Below, piece by piece: positions 1 through 9,396 of a stretch of 64,000 nucleotides of DNA (its first letter is position 1; each line of letters opens with the position of its first letter). The position numbers and the translations under genes were made by a program. This DNA is from Longimicrobium terrae (GTDB lineage Bacteria > Gemmatimonadota > Gemmatimonadetes > Longimicrobiales > Longimicrobiaceae): contig NZ_JACHIA010000001.1 of assembly GCF_014202995.1 (NCBI RefSeq), forward strand, positions 248,001 through 312,000. The letters are read 5' to 3'. The notes under the pieces were generated by a model. The model did not search any database and was not told the DNA's origin. It was given only the letters and a program-made list of their open reading frames with translations.

Positions 1-649
1 AAGTGCGGATGCCGCCGTTGCTGGGAAAGACGGCCGCCGGGCGATGGGCATCCCATCCCCAGTCCATGGCCAGCGTCAGGTCGCGCCCGCAGTCCGGGTG
101 CAGCGCATCGGCGCGGGCCAGGGCGCGGCGGGTGAGGCGCGCCACCAGCGGATAGCGCGCGGCCCACAGCTCCAGGTCGTTGCCCCAGACGGACATCACC
201 AGCGGGTACGGCAGGCCTTCCAGCGCCTGCGCCGCCAGGATCCCCTCGAACGGGATGCGCATGGCGTGCACCAGCACCGGGTCGATCTTCAGGATCAGTT
301 CGCGGATGCGGTGCACGTGGCGCCCCACGTCCGCGGCCGGGGCCAGCCACCCGAACACGGCCGGGAACGCGGCGGATACGGCGCGCGCGCGAAGCTGGCG
401 CGCAATCCGCGCCACCCCGCCCGGCGCGGGGGCATCCGCCGGCCGTCCCGCGTTGGCGCCGGCGAAACGCGCGAATGCGGCCGGCACCACGTTCAGGCTG
501 GCCAGCCGCATCCCCGCCCCGTCAAAGGGAAAGGTGGAGATCAGGTGCACCTCATCGCCGCGCGCGATGAAGTGCTGAATGTAGTTGCGCGCGATGGGGC
601 TGCGCCCGTCGGCCACAAAACACAGCCGGCTGCCGCGGGGCAGGCTCAC
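1..649 (-). CDS. Glycosyltransferase family 4-like protein, N-terminal part (cut by window edge)
   Basis: The minus-strand frame gives about 216 residues of the N-terminal half of a GT-B glycosyltransferase; the donor-binding C-terminal half lies outside the window. Visible are a typical first beta strand (LCFVADGRSPIARNYIQ) and the SVWGNDLELWA motif common in GT4 enzymes of O-antigen and capsule loci. I start it at the GTG at 649 because GGAGG sits six bases upstream. An in-frame ATG at 733 would add 28 residues but has no Shine-Dalgarno. It probably adds a sugar to the growing polysaccharide at the inner face of the membrane. Family fairly sure, substrate unknown. Confidence 0.8.
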   Translation of the reverse strand, partial: MSLPRGSRLCFVADGRSPIARNYIQHFIARGDEVHLISTFPFDGAGMRLASLNVVPAAFARFAGANAGRPADAPAPGGVARIARQLRARAVSAAFPAVFGWLAPAADVGRHVHRIRELILKIDPVLVHAMRIPFEGILAAQALEGLPYPLVMSVWGNDLELWAARYPLVARLTRRALARADALHPDCGRDLTLAMDWGWDAHRPAAVFPSNGGIRT

Positions 650-911
650 GTCCGGCCTCCCCGGCCGGCGCTTCCCGCCGCGCCGTGCTTCACCTGAATC
701 AAACTCGTTCTCCCCCAGCGAATGGCCGGCCATGGTACCGCGCGGGCGGCGCGGACGGCCACAAGGTTCCCGCAACACCGGCCCTCATGAGCCGGAAACG
801 TACCACGCGCAAAACAGGGGCGCCAGCGGGCCGGAACCCGCGCGCTCCCCCCATCCCGTTGCGCGGCTTTGACTTCCGCTCTTCCCCGCACCGTTGGCGC
901 GGCGGACGGGA

Positions 912-2081
912 TCAGATCCCGGCCAGCGGACGGCCCGCACGGGCCGCGTCCAGCAGACGCACCAGCCGCTCCGCCGCCACCTGCGGCGCCTCGCCGCGCA
1001 CCGCCTGGCGCGCCGCGGCGGACATGCGGTCGCGCGCCCCGGGCGAGGCGGACAGCGCGCGCAGTCCCGCCGCCAGCCCGGCCGCGTCGCCCACCGCGAA
1101 TCGCCACCCGGACTCGCCGTGGTGCACCAGGTCCAGCGCGGCGTTCACCCGCTCCGACGCCAGCACCGGGAGCCCCGCCGCCATCGCCTCGGGCACCACC
1201 ACGCCCCACCCCTCCCACTCCGAGGGGAGCACGAAGCCGTCCGCGGCGGCAAAGGCGCGCGGCAGCTCCGCCGGCTGCACGAAGCCCAGAAAGCGCACCC
1301 GGTCCTCCACCCCCAGCTCCCGCGCCAGCGCCTGCAGCGCCGCGCGGTCCGGCCCCTCTCCCGCCAGCAGCGCGACCACGTCCGGCGCCTCCGCCAGCGC
1401 GCGCAGCAGCGTATCCACCCGCTTGCGGCCGATCATCTGCCCGGCGTACAGCACCGCGCACGCCTCCGGGGACACGCCAGCGGACGCCCGCACTTCCGCG
1501 CGGGCGCTCTGCCGCGCGTCGGGAGACAGGGCGAAGTGGCCGGTGTCGGCGTAGTAGCGGAAGTCGGCGATGCGCTCCGGGGCGATCCCCACCCGCGCGT
1601 ACGACGTGCACGCCCGCGAGCCGATGGCCAGCACCCCGCGCGCGGAGCGCAGCATTCCCCGCATGCGGTCGCGCAGCCAGCGCCGGGGCGCCGCCGCGGC
1701 GTCGTCGTGCGCCAGCTCCTCGCCCCAGTACACCCAGGGAATCCCGCGCATCCGCAGCACCGCCGCCGCCAGGCGCACCACGGGGAGCGTGTACGAACCC
1801 GTGAGCACCGCCACGTCCGGGCGGAATCGCGTCACCAGCCCCAGCAGCCCCCAGTTCAGGTGCAGCGAGCCGCGCACCGTCACGCCGGGAAGCACCTCGT
1901 ATCCGTACGCCTTGTTCTCATCCAGCTTCCACAGCCGGTGCGACTCCACCCGCGCCCCGTACGCCACGTGCAGCTCCACCCCCGGCCGCGCGGCCAGGTG
2001 CTGGTAGAGCGAGTCGTTGTACGGCGTGGGGCTGTTGCTCACCACCAGAATCCTAGGCAACCGCCACATCCTTCCCGCCAC
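912..2081 (-). CDS. Glycosyltransferase family 4 (GT-B fold)
   Basis: A 389-residue protein with both Rossmann halves of a GT4 retaining glycosyltransferase. The N-terminal acceptor half opens with PRILVVSNSPTPYND. The C-terminal half has YAGQMIGRKRVDTLL near residue 233 and the E-x7-E donor motif (SEWEGWGVVVPEAM, Glu-290 and Glu-298). It likely transfers a nucleotide-activated hexose to the polysaccharide repeat unit in the cytoplasm. The start used is a GTG at 2081; an ATG at 2069 is equally possible. Either way it overlaps the end of the upstream polymerase-like gene by 17-29 bases, which suggests translational coupling. Donor and acceptor cannot be told from sequence. Confidence 0.9.
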   Translation of the reverse strand: MAGRMWRLPRILVVSNSPTPYNDSLYQHLAARPGVELHVAYGARVESHRLWKLDENKAYGYEVLPGVTVRGSLHLNWGLLGLVTRFRPDVAVLTGSYTLPVVRLAAAVLRMRGIPWVYWGEELAHDDAAAAPRRWLRDRMRGMLRSARGVLAIGSRACTSYARVGIAPERIADFRYYADTGHFALSPDARQSARAEVRASAGVSPEACAVLYAGQMIGRKRVDTLLRALAEAPDVVALLAGEGPDRAALQALARELGVEDRVRFLGFVQPAELPRAFAAADGFVLPSEWEGWGVVVPEAMAAGLPVLASERVNAALDLVHHGESGWRFAVGDAAGLAAGLRALSASPGARDRMSAAARQAVRGEAPQVAAERLVRLLDAARAGRPLAGI

Positions 2082-3504
2082 GCGCCGCGCGCCGCGACAG
2101 CCACATGATCACCAGCACGGGCACCATGTAGAACGCCCACTCCTGAACAATCTGCGCCAGGTAGCCGCGGATGATGACCTGAAACAGAAAGGCGTTGTGC
2201 AGGGCAAAGATCACCTGCCGCCACGGATCGTCCGGGGCCGCCTTGAACCACCGCCACAGCACCTTGACGCCCATGCCGAAGAGGAAGGTGCCGATCAGCA
2301 TTCCCGGCCACCCGAAGGCCATGTAGTACTCGCCGAAGTGGGGCACGGCCGCGCCCAGCGTAAGCCCCTCCTTGGTCCCGATGCTGCCGCCGATTTCCAG
2401 CAGCCAGTTGGGGTACGGCTTGCCCGGCCACAGAAAGCGGGGGATGGGAAGCACCAGCGGATACACGAAGGGCTGGATGCCGGCGTGGTCCACGAACTGG
2501 GGCACCACGTCCTGCACCGCCATGAACGTCTCGAAGATGCGCGTGTCGGTGATGGCGGAAAGCAGCGTGCCCCGGAAGTCGAAGCCCAGCTTGCCGATGG
2601 TGCCGGCGGAGCGAAAGAACAGGCGCGCCTGCCCCAGCCACCCGATGAACGCCAGCCCCGCCACCCCGAGCGGCAGCATGCGCAGGACGCTGGGCCGCCT
2701 GCCGGTTCGCAGGTAGGCGAGCATGCCCACCGCCAGCCACATCACCACGATGCGGTAGCGAAATCCGATGCTGATGTAGATGATGGTGATGAACAGCAGC
2801 ATTCCCAGCTGGCGGCCGCGGCCGCGCAGCCCGCCCATGGCCATCAGGATCAACAGGACGGGGATGAACCACTCGATCGCCAGAAAGAAGTAGGCGACGT
2901 CCGTTCCCCCCTCCGAGTCCGCCGACGCGGAGCCGATGAGGCCGGGGAGAAAGAAGATCCCCACCGAGCGCCCGGCCACCCGCGCCCACAGCACCATGCA
3001 CAGCAGCGCGCACCCCGCGCACGCCCACGCCAGCGTGCGCGCCCGGGCCGGGCTCCACGCGGGCCCGGGGCCCCGGCGCGCGGACGGGCCCACGGGGAGC
3101 GAGTACCCGGCCCACAGGGCGAGCACGCAGGGGAACATGGTCAGCAGCCCCTCGGCGTAGTCGTCCTGAAAGTTGCGCCCCACGAACACCATGTCGTCCA
3201 TGGCGAAGCGGATGAGCGGCGCGGCCGAGAAGTACAGAAAGTACACGGCCGACACCATCACCATGGGCTCGAACAGGTCGAACTCGCCCCGGATCAGCCG
3301 TACGAAGATGGGCGCCAGAATCAGCAGCCCCAGCGCCACGGCCATCAGCGCCTCCAGCCCCATCTGCCCGTTGCCCACCACCCCCGCCACGCACCCGGCT
3401 GCGGCGGCCAGCAGCGCCAGCCACACCGCCCCCCGCAGCAGCGGCGACGGGGGATTCCCCGCGGCGGGGGGAGAAGGGGGCGAAGCGGCGGTGCCTGCGG
3501 TCAT
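2053..3504 (-). CDS. Wzy-like O-antigen/oligosaccharide polymerase (multi-pass membrane protein)
   Basis: A 483-residue hydrophobic protein with roughly ten or more predicted membrane segments and a short Pro/Ser-rich cytoplasmic N-terminus. The pattern (long helices, a periplasmic loop around residues 270-330, and YPLVLPIPRFLWPGKP near residue 320) resembles the oligosaccharide repeat-unit polymerase (Wzy) family, whose members share little primary sequence. It would polymerise lipid-linked repeat units in the periplasm. That is odd beside an ABC exporter, because Wzy normally works with a Wzx flippase and none is seen here. The assignment is by topology and context; another polytopic polysaccharide enzyme is possible. 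Confidence 0.7.
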   Translation of the reverse strand: MTAGTAASPPSPPAAGNPPSPLLRGAVWLALLAAAAGCVAGVVGNGQMGLEALMAVALGLLILAPIFVRLIRGEFDLFEPMVMVSAVYFLYFSAAPLIRFAMDDMVFVGRNFQDDYAEGLLTMFPCVLALWAGYSLPVGPSARRGPGPAWSPARARTLAWACAGCALLCMVLWARVAGRSVGIFFLPGLIGSASADSEGGTDVAYFFLAIEWFIPVLLILMAMGGLRGRGRQLGMLLFITIIYISIGFRYRIVVMWLAVGMLAYLRTGRRPSVLRMLPLGVAGLAFIGWLGQARLFFRSAGTIGKLGFDFRGTLLSAITDTRIFETFMAVQDVVPQFVDHAGIQPFVYPLVLPIPRFLWPGKPYPNWLLEIGGSIGTKEGLTLGAAVPHFGEYYMAFGWPGMLIGTFLFGMGVKVLWRWFKAAPDDPWRQVIFALHNAFLFQVIIRGYLAQIVQEWAFYMVPVLVIMWLSRRAARGGKDVAVA

Positions 3505-4349
3505 CAGCGGTGCGAACGGGTACGGTGGGCGGCGCGGTTTGGCGGCGCGGCGCGGCCCCGGACGGCGGCGTGGCTCCCGCCCGGGACAGAATCATGTGCT
3601 CCATCTTCCACCCGGGTCCGCGCTCGGCGGTTTTTCCCGGACGGGTTTTCGGTCGATCAAACGCGGCGGACAGGCGCCGCACGACGCGGCCTGACGAGCA
3701 CCGCGCGGCCGCCGTCACCGTCCATCCTCCTCGAGCCGCGACAGCGGAAGACGGGGGACGCGGATTCAGGGCCGAGAAACCACTTCCGCCCCGTTCTCTC
3801 GCCCGCCACTGGCCGTCCAGAGCGCGTGTCGAGAAACGGCCCGCAGCCCCCTTCTCCCCGCTACCCCGCCGGAAAGGCGTCATCCCTGAGGGAGCGTGCG
3901 CCGGCCTCTCCGTCCCGCCGAGTCATGCGCGACCGAAGGATCTGCCATCCGCCGAGCCAACGTCGCGACCCGCACGCCCGTTCTCGCGGGGAAAGCAGAT
4001 CCTTCGTCGGTGCCAGATTATGCAGCCGGTGCAGGTGCCTCCGGCGCCTCCTCAGAAGGATGCCGTGCGGCGTGGTCGTCCCGTGAGCCCATCCGGGCCA
4101 GGATGGACCGGGTCCCCCACCCCCCGTCGAGGCGGTCCGGCACGGCCGGGATAACCTACACCCCGCGCAGTCCGGGGCAAGCACGATCCACCGCGCGTCG
4201 TGGCGCCCGCGGCAGCCGATCCGCGACAGGGCGAACCCTCTCGCGCCCGCGCCTGAACGCGGAACGCCCCGGCGCGCGGAGCACCGGGGCGAACATGCCG
4301 AACCTGTATTTCCGGACAACGACGGGCCCCACGAACGACCGGAACGCGC
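3505..4349. other. Gene-free stretch inside the polysaccharide locus
   Basis: About 845 bases without a convincing gene. Open frames on both strands are Arg/Pro/Ala-rich and look like composition artefacts. A perfect 8-base inverted repeat (4265-4272 with 4284-4291) lies about 60 bases past the stop of the following glycosyltransferase gene. It could be a weak terminator but lacks a clear T-run. No promoter with good -35 and -10 boxes was recognised. It may mark a boundary between two transcription units or a decayed gene. Confidence 0.5.
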
Positions 4350-5426
4350 TCACTCCTCCGCTTCGGTGCCCCACCGGGACTTGCCGATGCCGCCGGGGCG
4401 GCGGTCCCAGAAGCCCCGCCCGCGGCGCCGCCTGAGCCAGACGGTGCGGAACCACTCCCACCGCTCCCCCGCGGAGGGCGGCCGCGCCTCGGCCAGCGCC
4501 TGCGCCGTCTCAATCCGCCGGAAGCGCAGCGCGTCGTACGTCCGCAGCCCCGCGGGGGACACCGGCTTGCGCTCGCGCAGCACCCGCGGCAGCCCGGCCG
4601 CGAACGAGCCGATCGCCCACGCGCCCCACCGCAGTTCGCCGCGCCGCACGATCTCCATCCCGTACGACATCAGCTTCCAGCTGAACTCCCCCGCCGCGCG
4701 CGGAAAGGGCACGTTCAGCAGAATGGTCCACAGGTTGTTGCGCAGGTTGTACGCGGTGATCTTGCCTTCCGAGCGGTTCAGCGGCGACAGCCGGTGATGC
4801 ACCACCACGTCGGGAAAGAAGAGGATACTCCACCCCTGGTCGATGACCCGCACCGCGTACTCGCCCTCCTCGCCGTAGTAGACGAAGAAGTCGCGGTACG
4901 CCCCCACGCTGCGCACCACCTCGCTGCGCATCATGTGCCCGCACCCGATGTACGAGTGCATGTACTGCTCGGCCTGCGGCTCCGCGGGGGGCGGCGGCTC
5001 CAGCCCCTCGTGAATGCGGAAGGTGAGCACCCCCAGCCGTGGCTCGCGCTCAAACCGGCGCACCGCGCGGGCGATGTCGTCCGGGTCCACCGGGGCGCTG
5101 TCGTCGTCCAGCGTAAGGATGTAGTCGCCGCCCGCCAGGGTCATCCCCAGCGAGCGGCTGCCGATCAGTCCCAGGTTCTGCGGATTGCGGTGAAAGCGCG
5201 CCTCCGGCCACTCCGCGCGCACCACCGGCTCCAGGCTTTCCGCCGAGGCGTCGTCGATCACCAGCAGTTCCAGCGACGGATACCGCTGCCGGCGAAGTTC
5301 GCGCAGCGTGGCGCGCAGCTCCTCCGGGCGGTTGTGCGCGGTGATCATCACCGTCACCCGCGGCGCGGCGGAGGCGGAGGGGAAAGGCCGGCCCGCGGCG
5401 CTCCCGGATTGTGAAGGGGCCTGCAT
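4350..5426 (-). CDS. Glycosyltransferase family 2 (GT-A fold)
   Basis: A 358-residue GT2 enzyme when started at the ATG at 5426. Motifs in order: VTVMITAHNRPEELRATL (residues 24-41), ELLVIDDAS (53-61) and the metal-binding triple Asp in LTLDDDS (107-109), all hallmarks of an inverting GT-A transferase. A longer frame reaches 5519 but adds only 31 unconserved residues. It probably transfers one sugar of the repeat unit, for example a rhamnose, in the cytoplasm. It stands between a gene-free stretch and another transferase, so it may be the last gene of its transcript. Substrate unknown. Confidence 0.9.
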   Translation of the reverse strand: MQAPSQSGSAAGRPFPSASAAPRVTVMITAHNRPEELRATLRELRRQRYPSLELLVIDDASAESLEPVVRAEWPEARFHRNPQNLGLIGSRSLGMTLAGGDYILTLDDDSAPVDPDDIARAVRRFEREPRLGVLTFRIHEGLEPPPPAEPQAEQYMHSYIGCGHMMRSEVVRSVGAYRDFFVYYGEEGEYAVRVIDQGWSILFFPDVVVHHRLSPLNRSEGKITAYNLRNNLWTILLNVPFPRAAGEFSWKLMSYGMEIVRRGELRWGAWAIGSFAAGLPRVLRERKPVSPAGLRTYDALRFRRIETAQALAEARPPSAGERWEWFRTVWLRRRRGRGFWDRRPGGIGKSRWGTEAEE

Positions 5427-5567
5427 GGTTGTACGAAAGCACTCCGCAGATGGCTCGTCCGGCACCGGCATGGCGCCCGGAGCGGCAAGGCCGCTCCTCG
5501 CTCGTTCAGCGGCCCCCACGCAAGGAACATGACGCGCGGAAGGCCGCGGCCGGATCGCGGCGGCGGG

Positions 5568-6596
5568 TCACCCGGCCGGCTTCTGCTCCGCATGCGTCAC
5601 TGCGGGCCCGCCCTCGCCCGCTTCGCGCTGCCGCTGCTGGATCTCGATGTACTCGTTCCACTCCGGGGGAACGTCCTGGCCGGGAAACAGCGACCGGTTG
5701 GCCTGGAACCACTCGTCGCGCTCGCGCTCCAGCGCCGCGGCGCTCTGCAGCTCCGCCTCCGTGGGCGGCTTTTCGCGCTTGGAGCGCAGGATTTCGTACA
5801 CCGTGAACGCCCGCATCTCCAGCTTGAGCTTGTGCTCAAAGTGGAGGTGGTAGGTCAGCAGCGACTCCGGGTGCAGCGGAACGCCGCGGCGCGCGTACTC
5901 GGCCACGTGGTCCGCCACCGACGAGTACGCGTCCATGTTGCGGGAGCTGGAAACCCCGATCTGATCGTTCATGCACATGGCGCCGGCTTCCATCCGCTCG
6001 CCGCGCTCCGCGTTCTCGAACCGCAGCACCGGCGCGGCGCCGCGGTTGGCGCGCCCTTTGGAATCGAAGCCCTCGCCCAGGGGCATGGTGATCACTTGGG
6101 GGTCCACCCGGCTCAGGTCCAGTTCCTTGTAGAACATCAGGTCCGGCCGGCAGCGGATGACGAAGTCGTACCGGAAGCCCTGGTCCGCCTCGTACTCGCA
6201 CTTGAGCCGGTTGGCCTGCTGCACGTGGTGGTACATGGAAAAGATGCGGTCCGTCCACCCCGGCGGGTCCAGTTCGGCCAGCTCCTGCGTCTGCCGCCGG
6301 AACCGCTCCGCGTCGTACGTCCACAGGGTCATGCGGCGCAGCGTGGGGCCGTACGCCGCCCGCACGCTGTCGGGGTTCACCCGCGATTCGTAGTCTTCCC
6401 AGGTCCACACCTTGGACTTGGGATCGCCCAGGTTGCCCACCGCCCCCGTGACGTCGGGCGCGTACAGGAACAAGTCGCAGTCGTACGGCGCCTGCATGCA
6501 CTCCATGAACGACTCGTACGTGTCGCGATAGGAACGCAGGAACCCCGAAAGGCAGATGGCCACCCGCGGCTTTCGCCGGAATCGTTTCAGGAACAT
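5568..6596 (-). CDS. Putative glycosyltransferase-like capsule protein
   Basis: A 342-residue soluble protein starting at the ATG at 6596 (MFLKRFRRKPRVAICLSGF). The open frame runs further upstream, but those residues overlap the GH32 gene and look non-coding. Landmarks are VAICLSGFLRSYRDTYESF at the start and YDFVIRCRPDLMFYKELDL near residue 155. The R-x-RPD-x-x-F pattern recurs in uncharacterised proteins of polysaccharide loci and may serve as a DxD-like metal/nucleotide site. The C-terminus is charged and helical. Its position between a GT2 gene and a GH32 gene supports a role in glycan assembly, but the function is not established. Confidence 0.6.
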   Translation of the reverse strand: MFLKRFRRKPRVAICLSGFLRSYRDTYESFMECMQAPYDCDLFLYAPDVTGAVGNLGDPKSKVWTWEDYESRVNPDSVRAAYGPTLRRMTLWTYDAERFRRQTQELAELDPPGWTDRIFSMYHHVQQANRLKCEYEADQGFRYDFVIRCRPDLMFYKELDLSRVDPQVITMPLGEGFDSKGRANRGAAPVLRFENAERGERMEAGAMCMNDQIGVSSSRNMDAYSSVADHVAEYARRGVPLHPESLLTYHLHFEHKLKLEMRAFTVYEILRSKREKPPTEAELQSAAALERERDEWFQANRSLFPGQDVPPEWNEYIEIQQRQREAGEGGPAVTHAEQKPAG

Positions 6597-6678
6597 CGTC
6601 ACAGTCTGTTGAATCAGGGCGCGCCGCCGGATCGCGAACGCCGCGCCGGGGCCGGCCCGGGGTACCCGCCGGCCCGCG

Positions 6679-8247
6679 TCAGTTGCCGGACGGCGCCTGA
6701 ATGCCGGCGCCGGAAAGCGGCCATGCCTCCAGCGACACCAGCCGGGCGCGGCCCCCACGGGCGTACACCGAAACCCCGTCGTTCACCCCGGTGGGAAAGA
6801 TCTGGTCCGTGAGCACGGTTTCGCCCTCGCCCCCGAACACCTCCACCGACGACCAGTCCACGAACACGTGCAGCCGCACGCGGCCGTCGCGCACGGTGAG
6901 CGGCCCCGCGTGCCGGGCCGCAAAGCCGGGGTGAAAGCCGGTGCTCCCCGACCGGGTGCGGTCCACGAACAGCTGCGAGCCCGCCACGTTCACCCCCACC
7001 AGCGTTTCCTCGTTTCCGCCCTGCCGAACCTGGAGCCCCACCTCGGTGGCGGTTCCCACCTCGAACTCGGCGATGATCTCCATGGCGCGCCCGGCCACTC
7101 CACGCTCCGCCAGCGGCACGCTGCGGGACTCCAGCTCCAGCCCCTCCACCCGCACCGGCGTGCCGCGCAGCGACTGCAGCTCCGCCGCGGGCTGCTGCAC
7201 CAGCCGGATACCGCCGGGGGTGGAGCCCAGCCCCAGAACGCGCGGAATGCTCATGCTTCCCCGGAACGGCGAGGTGGGGATGGCATTGGCGTACCACTGG
7301 TTGTTCATCCACCCCAGCATCACCCGCCGCCCGTCGTCGCGGGGGATGTCGGACCAGGAAAGCGAGGCGTAGAAGTCCGCGCCGTAGTCCACCCAGCGGG
7401 GCTCCGCCGATCCGTCCAGCGTAAAGGTGGTGCCGTCGAACCGGCCCAGAAAGTACTGGCCCGCCGAGCCGCCGGTGGGCCCGCCGCCGGACACGTCCAC
7501 CTCCAGCACCCAGCGCACGTTCTGCGGATCGCCGTCCACCGCCAGGGGGAACAGGTCGGGGCACTCCCACACGCCCCAGACGCTCCCCAGCTGCCCGAAG
7601 TCGCTCAGGTACGTCCACTGCTTCAGGTCCGGCGACGAGTAGAAGCGCACCTTTCGCTCCTGCGAAAGGGCCACCACCATCACCCAGGTCTGGCCGGGCT
7701 CGTACCAGAACACCTTGGGATCACGGAAGTCCGTGGAGCCGATGTCGATGACCGGGTTGCCCCCGTACTTGGTCCAGGTGCGCCCGCGGTCCGTGCTGTA
7801 GGCCACCGCCTGCACCTGCCGGTTGTCGCGCGTGCGGTGGCCGGTGTACAGCGCCACCATCGGCGGCTCGCCGTCCTTGCCGAAGCCGCTGGTGTTCTGC
7901 CAGTCCACCACCACGCTCCCGGAAAACATCATCCACCCGTCTTCCTCGCGCAGCGCCACGGGCAGGTGCTCCCACCGCACCAGGTCGCGGCTCACCGCGT
8001 GTCCCCAGTTCATGTGCCCCCAGGTGCTTCCCTCGGGGTTGTACTGGTAGAAGAGGTGATATTCCCCCTGGTAGTAGACGAGCCCGTTGGGATCGTTCAG
8101 CCAGTTGGTGGGCGCGGTGAAGTGGTACTGGGGACGGTAGTCCGGCTCCACCGCCAGCGCGCGCAGCCCGTCGGATCCGGTCGCGGAATCACACCCCGAA
8201 AGCAGCAGGCACAGTGTGGCCAGCAGGTACATGGCGGCTCGATTCAT
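6679..8247 (-). CDS. GH32 lipoprotein: levanase/inulinase-type beta-fructosidase
   Basis: A 522-residue glycoside hydrolase family 32 enzyme. A lipoprotein signal ends at LLSGC (Cys-19), so it is probably anchored to a membrane, facing the periplasm or the outside. The five-bladed propeller carries all three catalytic motifs: WLNDPNG (nucleophile Asp-52), FRDP (Asp-176, transition-state stabiliser) and ECPD (acid/base Glu-228). A C-terminal beta-sandwich follows from about residue 350. Such enzymes release fructose from levan, inulin or sucrose. Finding one inside a capsule locus, near a PfkB sugar kinase of fructokinase type, hints at a fructose-containing polymer or dietary use of fructans; that link is inference. 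Confidence 0.93.
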   Translation of the reverse strand: MNRAAMYLLATLCLLLSGCDSATGSDGLRALAVEPDYRPQYHFTAPTNWLNDPNGLVYYQGEYHLFYQYNPEGSTWGHMNWGHAVSRDLVRWEHLPVALREEDGWMMFSGSVVVDWQNTSGFGKDGEPPMVALYTGHRTRDNRQVQAVAYSTDRGRTWTKYGGNPVIDIGSTDFRDPKVFWYEPGQTWVMVVALSQERKVRFYSSPDLKQWTYLSDFGQLGSVWGVWECPDLFPLAVDGDPQNVRWVLEVDVSGGGPTGGSAGQYFLGRFDGTTFTLDGSAEPRWVDYGADFYASLSWSDIPRDDGRRVMLGWMNNQWYANAIPTSPFRGSMSIPRVLGLGSTPGGIRLVQQPAAELQSLRGTPVRVEGLELESRSVPLAERGVAGRAMEIIAEFEVGTATEVGLQVRQGGNEETLVGVNVAGSQLFVDRTRSGSTGFHPGFAARHAGPLTVRDGRVRLHVFVDWSSVEVFGGEGETVLTDQIFPTGVNDGVSVYARGGRARLVSLEAWPLSGAGIQAPSGN

Positions 8248-8620
8248 TCCGTACGCGTCTGAAACGAAAGGGGGATGCGGAACGGCGGGGAGGGGGTGCC
8301 GGCCCGGCCCCGGCCGGCGAAGGCGCCCGGCGGGCTCCGTGCGGCCGGCGGGCGCGAATCACGACGGATGCGCGGAGGCCCGGGAGAGAAAGAACGCGCA
8401 AAGATGCCTGCGTACGGCCCTCCGCGCCAGTCCGGCCGGCGCGGAGCGGTTGGATGCGGGGACGTGCGTTCCGCGGGAAATCAGCCGGAAACGGCCGAAC
8501 GGCTGACCCGCTTGCGCCCCGCCGTCCCGCGGGCGCTGACCGGAGGTGCGGCACGTCGCGGAGCCCGCTGCGCGCGCGCTCCGGCTTCCCGGGGAAGGCG
8601 CCGGATGCGCGGCGGGCGGG
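8248..8620. other. Gene-free spacer upstream of the GH32 gene
   Basis: About 370 bases between the methyltransferase stop and the GH32 start. I see no convincing coding frame. No clear sigma70 promoter was found, although the length suggests the GH32 gene may have its own control region. Several short GC-rich inverted repeats are present, as expected at this base composition. Confidence 0.45.
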
Positions 8621-9346
8621 TCAGAACGGGGCGTAGAAGTTCCAGTCCGGCTCCCACTGCTCGCGTTTGCGAAAGTACTGGTCCGCGTCGTTGCGCCCCG
8701 TCACCCGGCGGGCGGCGGTCGCCAGCGGATTGCGGCCGGTAAAGGTGGCGGGGAGGCCCACGTCCACCGGATCGTACCGGCGGTGCGTCCGCACGAAGCG
8801 GAGCACACGGTGCACCGCGCGCATTCCGCAGTCGTTGAAGCCCACCACCCCGCCCGCGCGCAGCATGCGGTCCACGTACCAGAAGTCCAGCAGCGTGTAG
8901 TCGAAGGTGTGCCAGCCGTCGATGTACGCGAAGTCCAGCTCCGCGCCGCCGGCCAGCAGCTGCGGAAGAGCGATGTAGTCGAAGGTTTCCATCAGCCGGT
9001 GCTGGCCGGAAAGCCCGGCTCGTCGCACGCTCTCCACCCCCATCCCCTTCCACTGCGTGCTCTGGCCGGGGTCGATGGAGATCAGCGTGCCGCCCTCCCC
9101 CAGTTCCCGCAGCGCGGTGAGGATGGCCAGGCTGGCGATGCCGAACGCCATCCCCACCTCCACCACGGCGCGCGGACGCTCGGCCAGCACGGCGCGGTAG
9201 AGCGCGTCGGCAAAGGACTCGCGGATCTCGGAATGCACCCGCTGGGGCGTACCATCCGCCCCCACCGCCGTCGCCGTGTCAAAGATTCCCCGCGCCACCT
9301 CGCTGGCGTCGCGGAGGGAACGGCTGGTCACCGGCTTCACAGTCAT
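8621..9346 (-). CDS. Class I SAM-dependent methyltransferase (Methyltransf_24 type)
   Basis: A 241-residue enzyme with a Rossmann SAM-binding core: AVVEVGMAFGIASLAILTAL (motif I, near residue 60), ISIDPGQS (acidic residue of motif II) and DFAYIDGWHTFDYTLLD near 140, followed by GGVVGFNDCG. This layout matches the Methyltransf_24 group found in polysaccharide and rhamnosyl-modification loci. It starts at the ATG at 9346 with GGGGGA just upstream. It probably O-methylates a sugar of the polymer, perhaps capping the chain, which would fit the Wzt recognition domain encoded in this locus. The exact acceptor is unknown. Confidence 0.85.
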   Translation of the reverse strand: MTVKPVTSRSLRDASEVARGIFDTATAVGADGTPQRVHSEIRESFADALYRAVLAERPRAVVEVGMAFGIASLAILTALRELGEGGTLISIDPGQSTQWKGMGVESVRRAGLSGQHRLMETFDYIALPQLLAGGAELDFAYIDGWHTFDYTLLDFWYVDRMLRAGGVVGFNDCGMRAVHRVLRFVRTHRRYDPVDVGLPATFTGRNPLATAARRVTGRNDADQYFRKREQWEPDWNFYAPF

Positions 9347-9396
9347 GGCCGTCCCCCATCAGGAGAAACGAGATCCGGCGCGGCGCCCTCCGCGCG

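Noticed and set aside
2017-4086. A 689-residue plus-strand open frame
   Set aside because: Antisense to the polymerase-like gene and extending into the gap; Gln/His/Arg/Pro-rich with no domain.
3861-4461. Small genes in the gap after the polymerase-like gene
   Set aside because: All frames are Arg/Ala/Pro-rich, overlap each other and lack ribosome-binding sites or any familiar motif.
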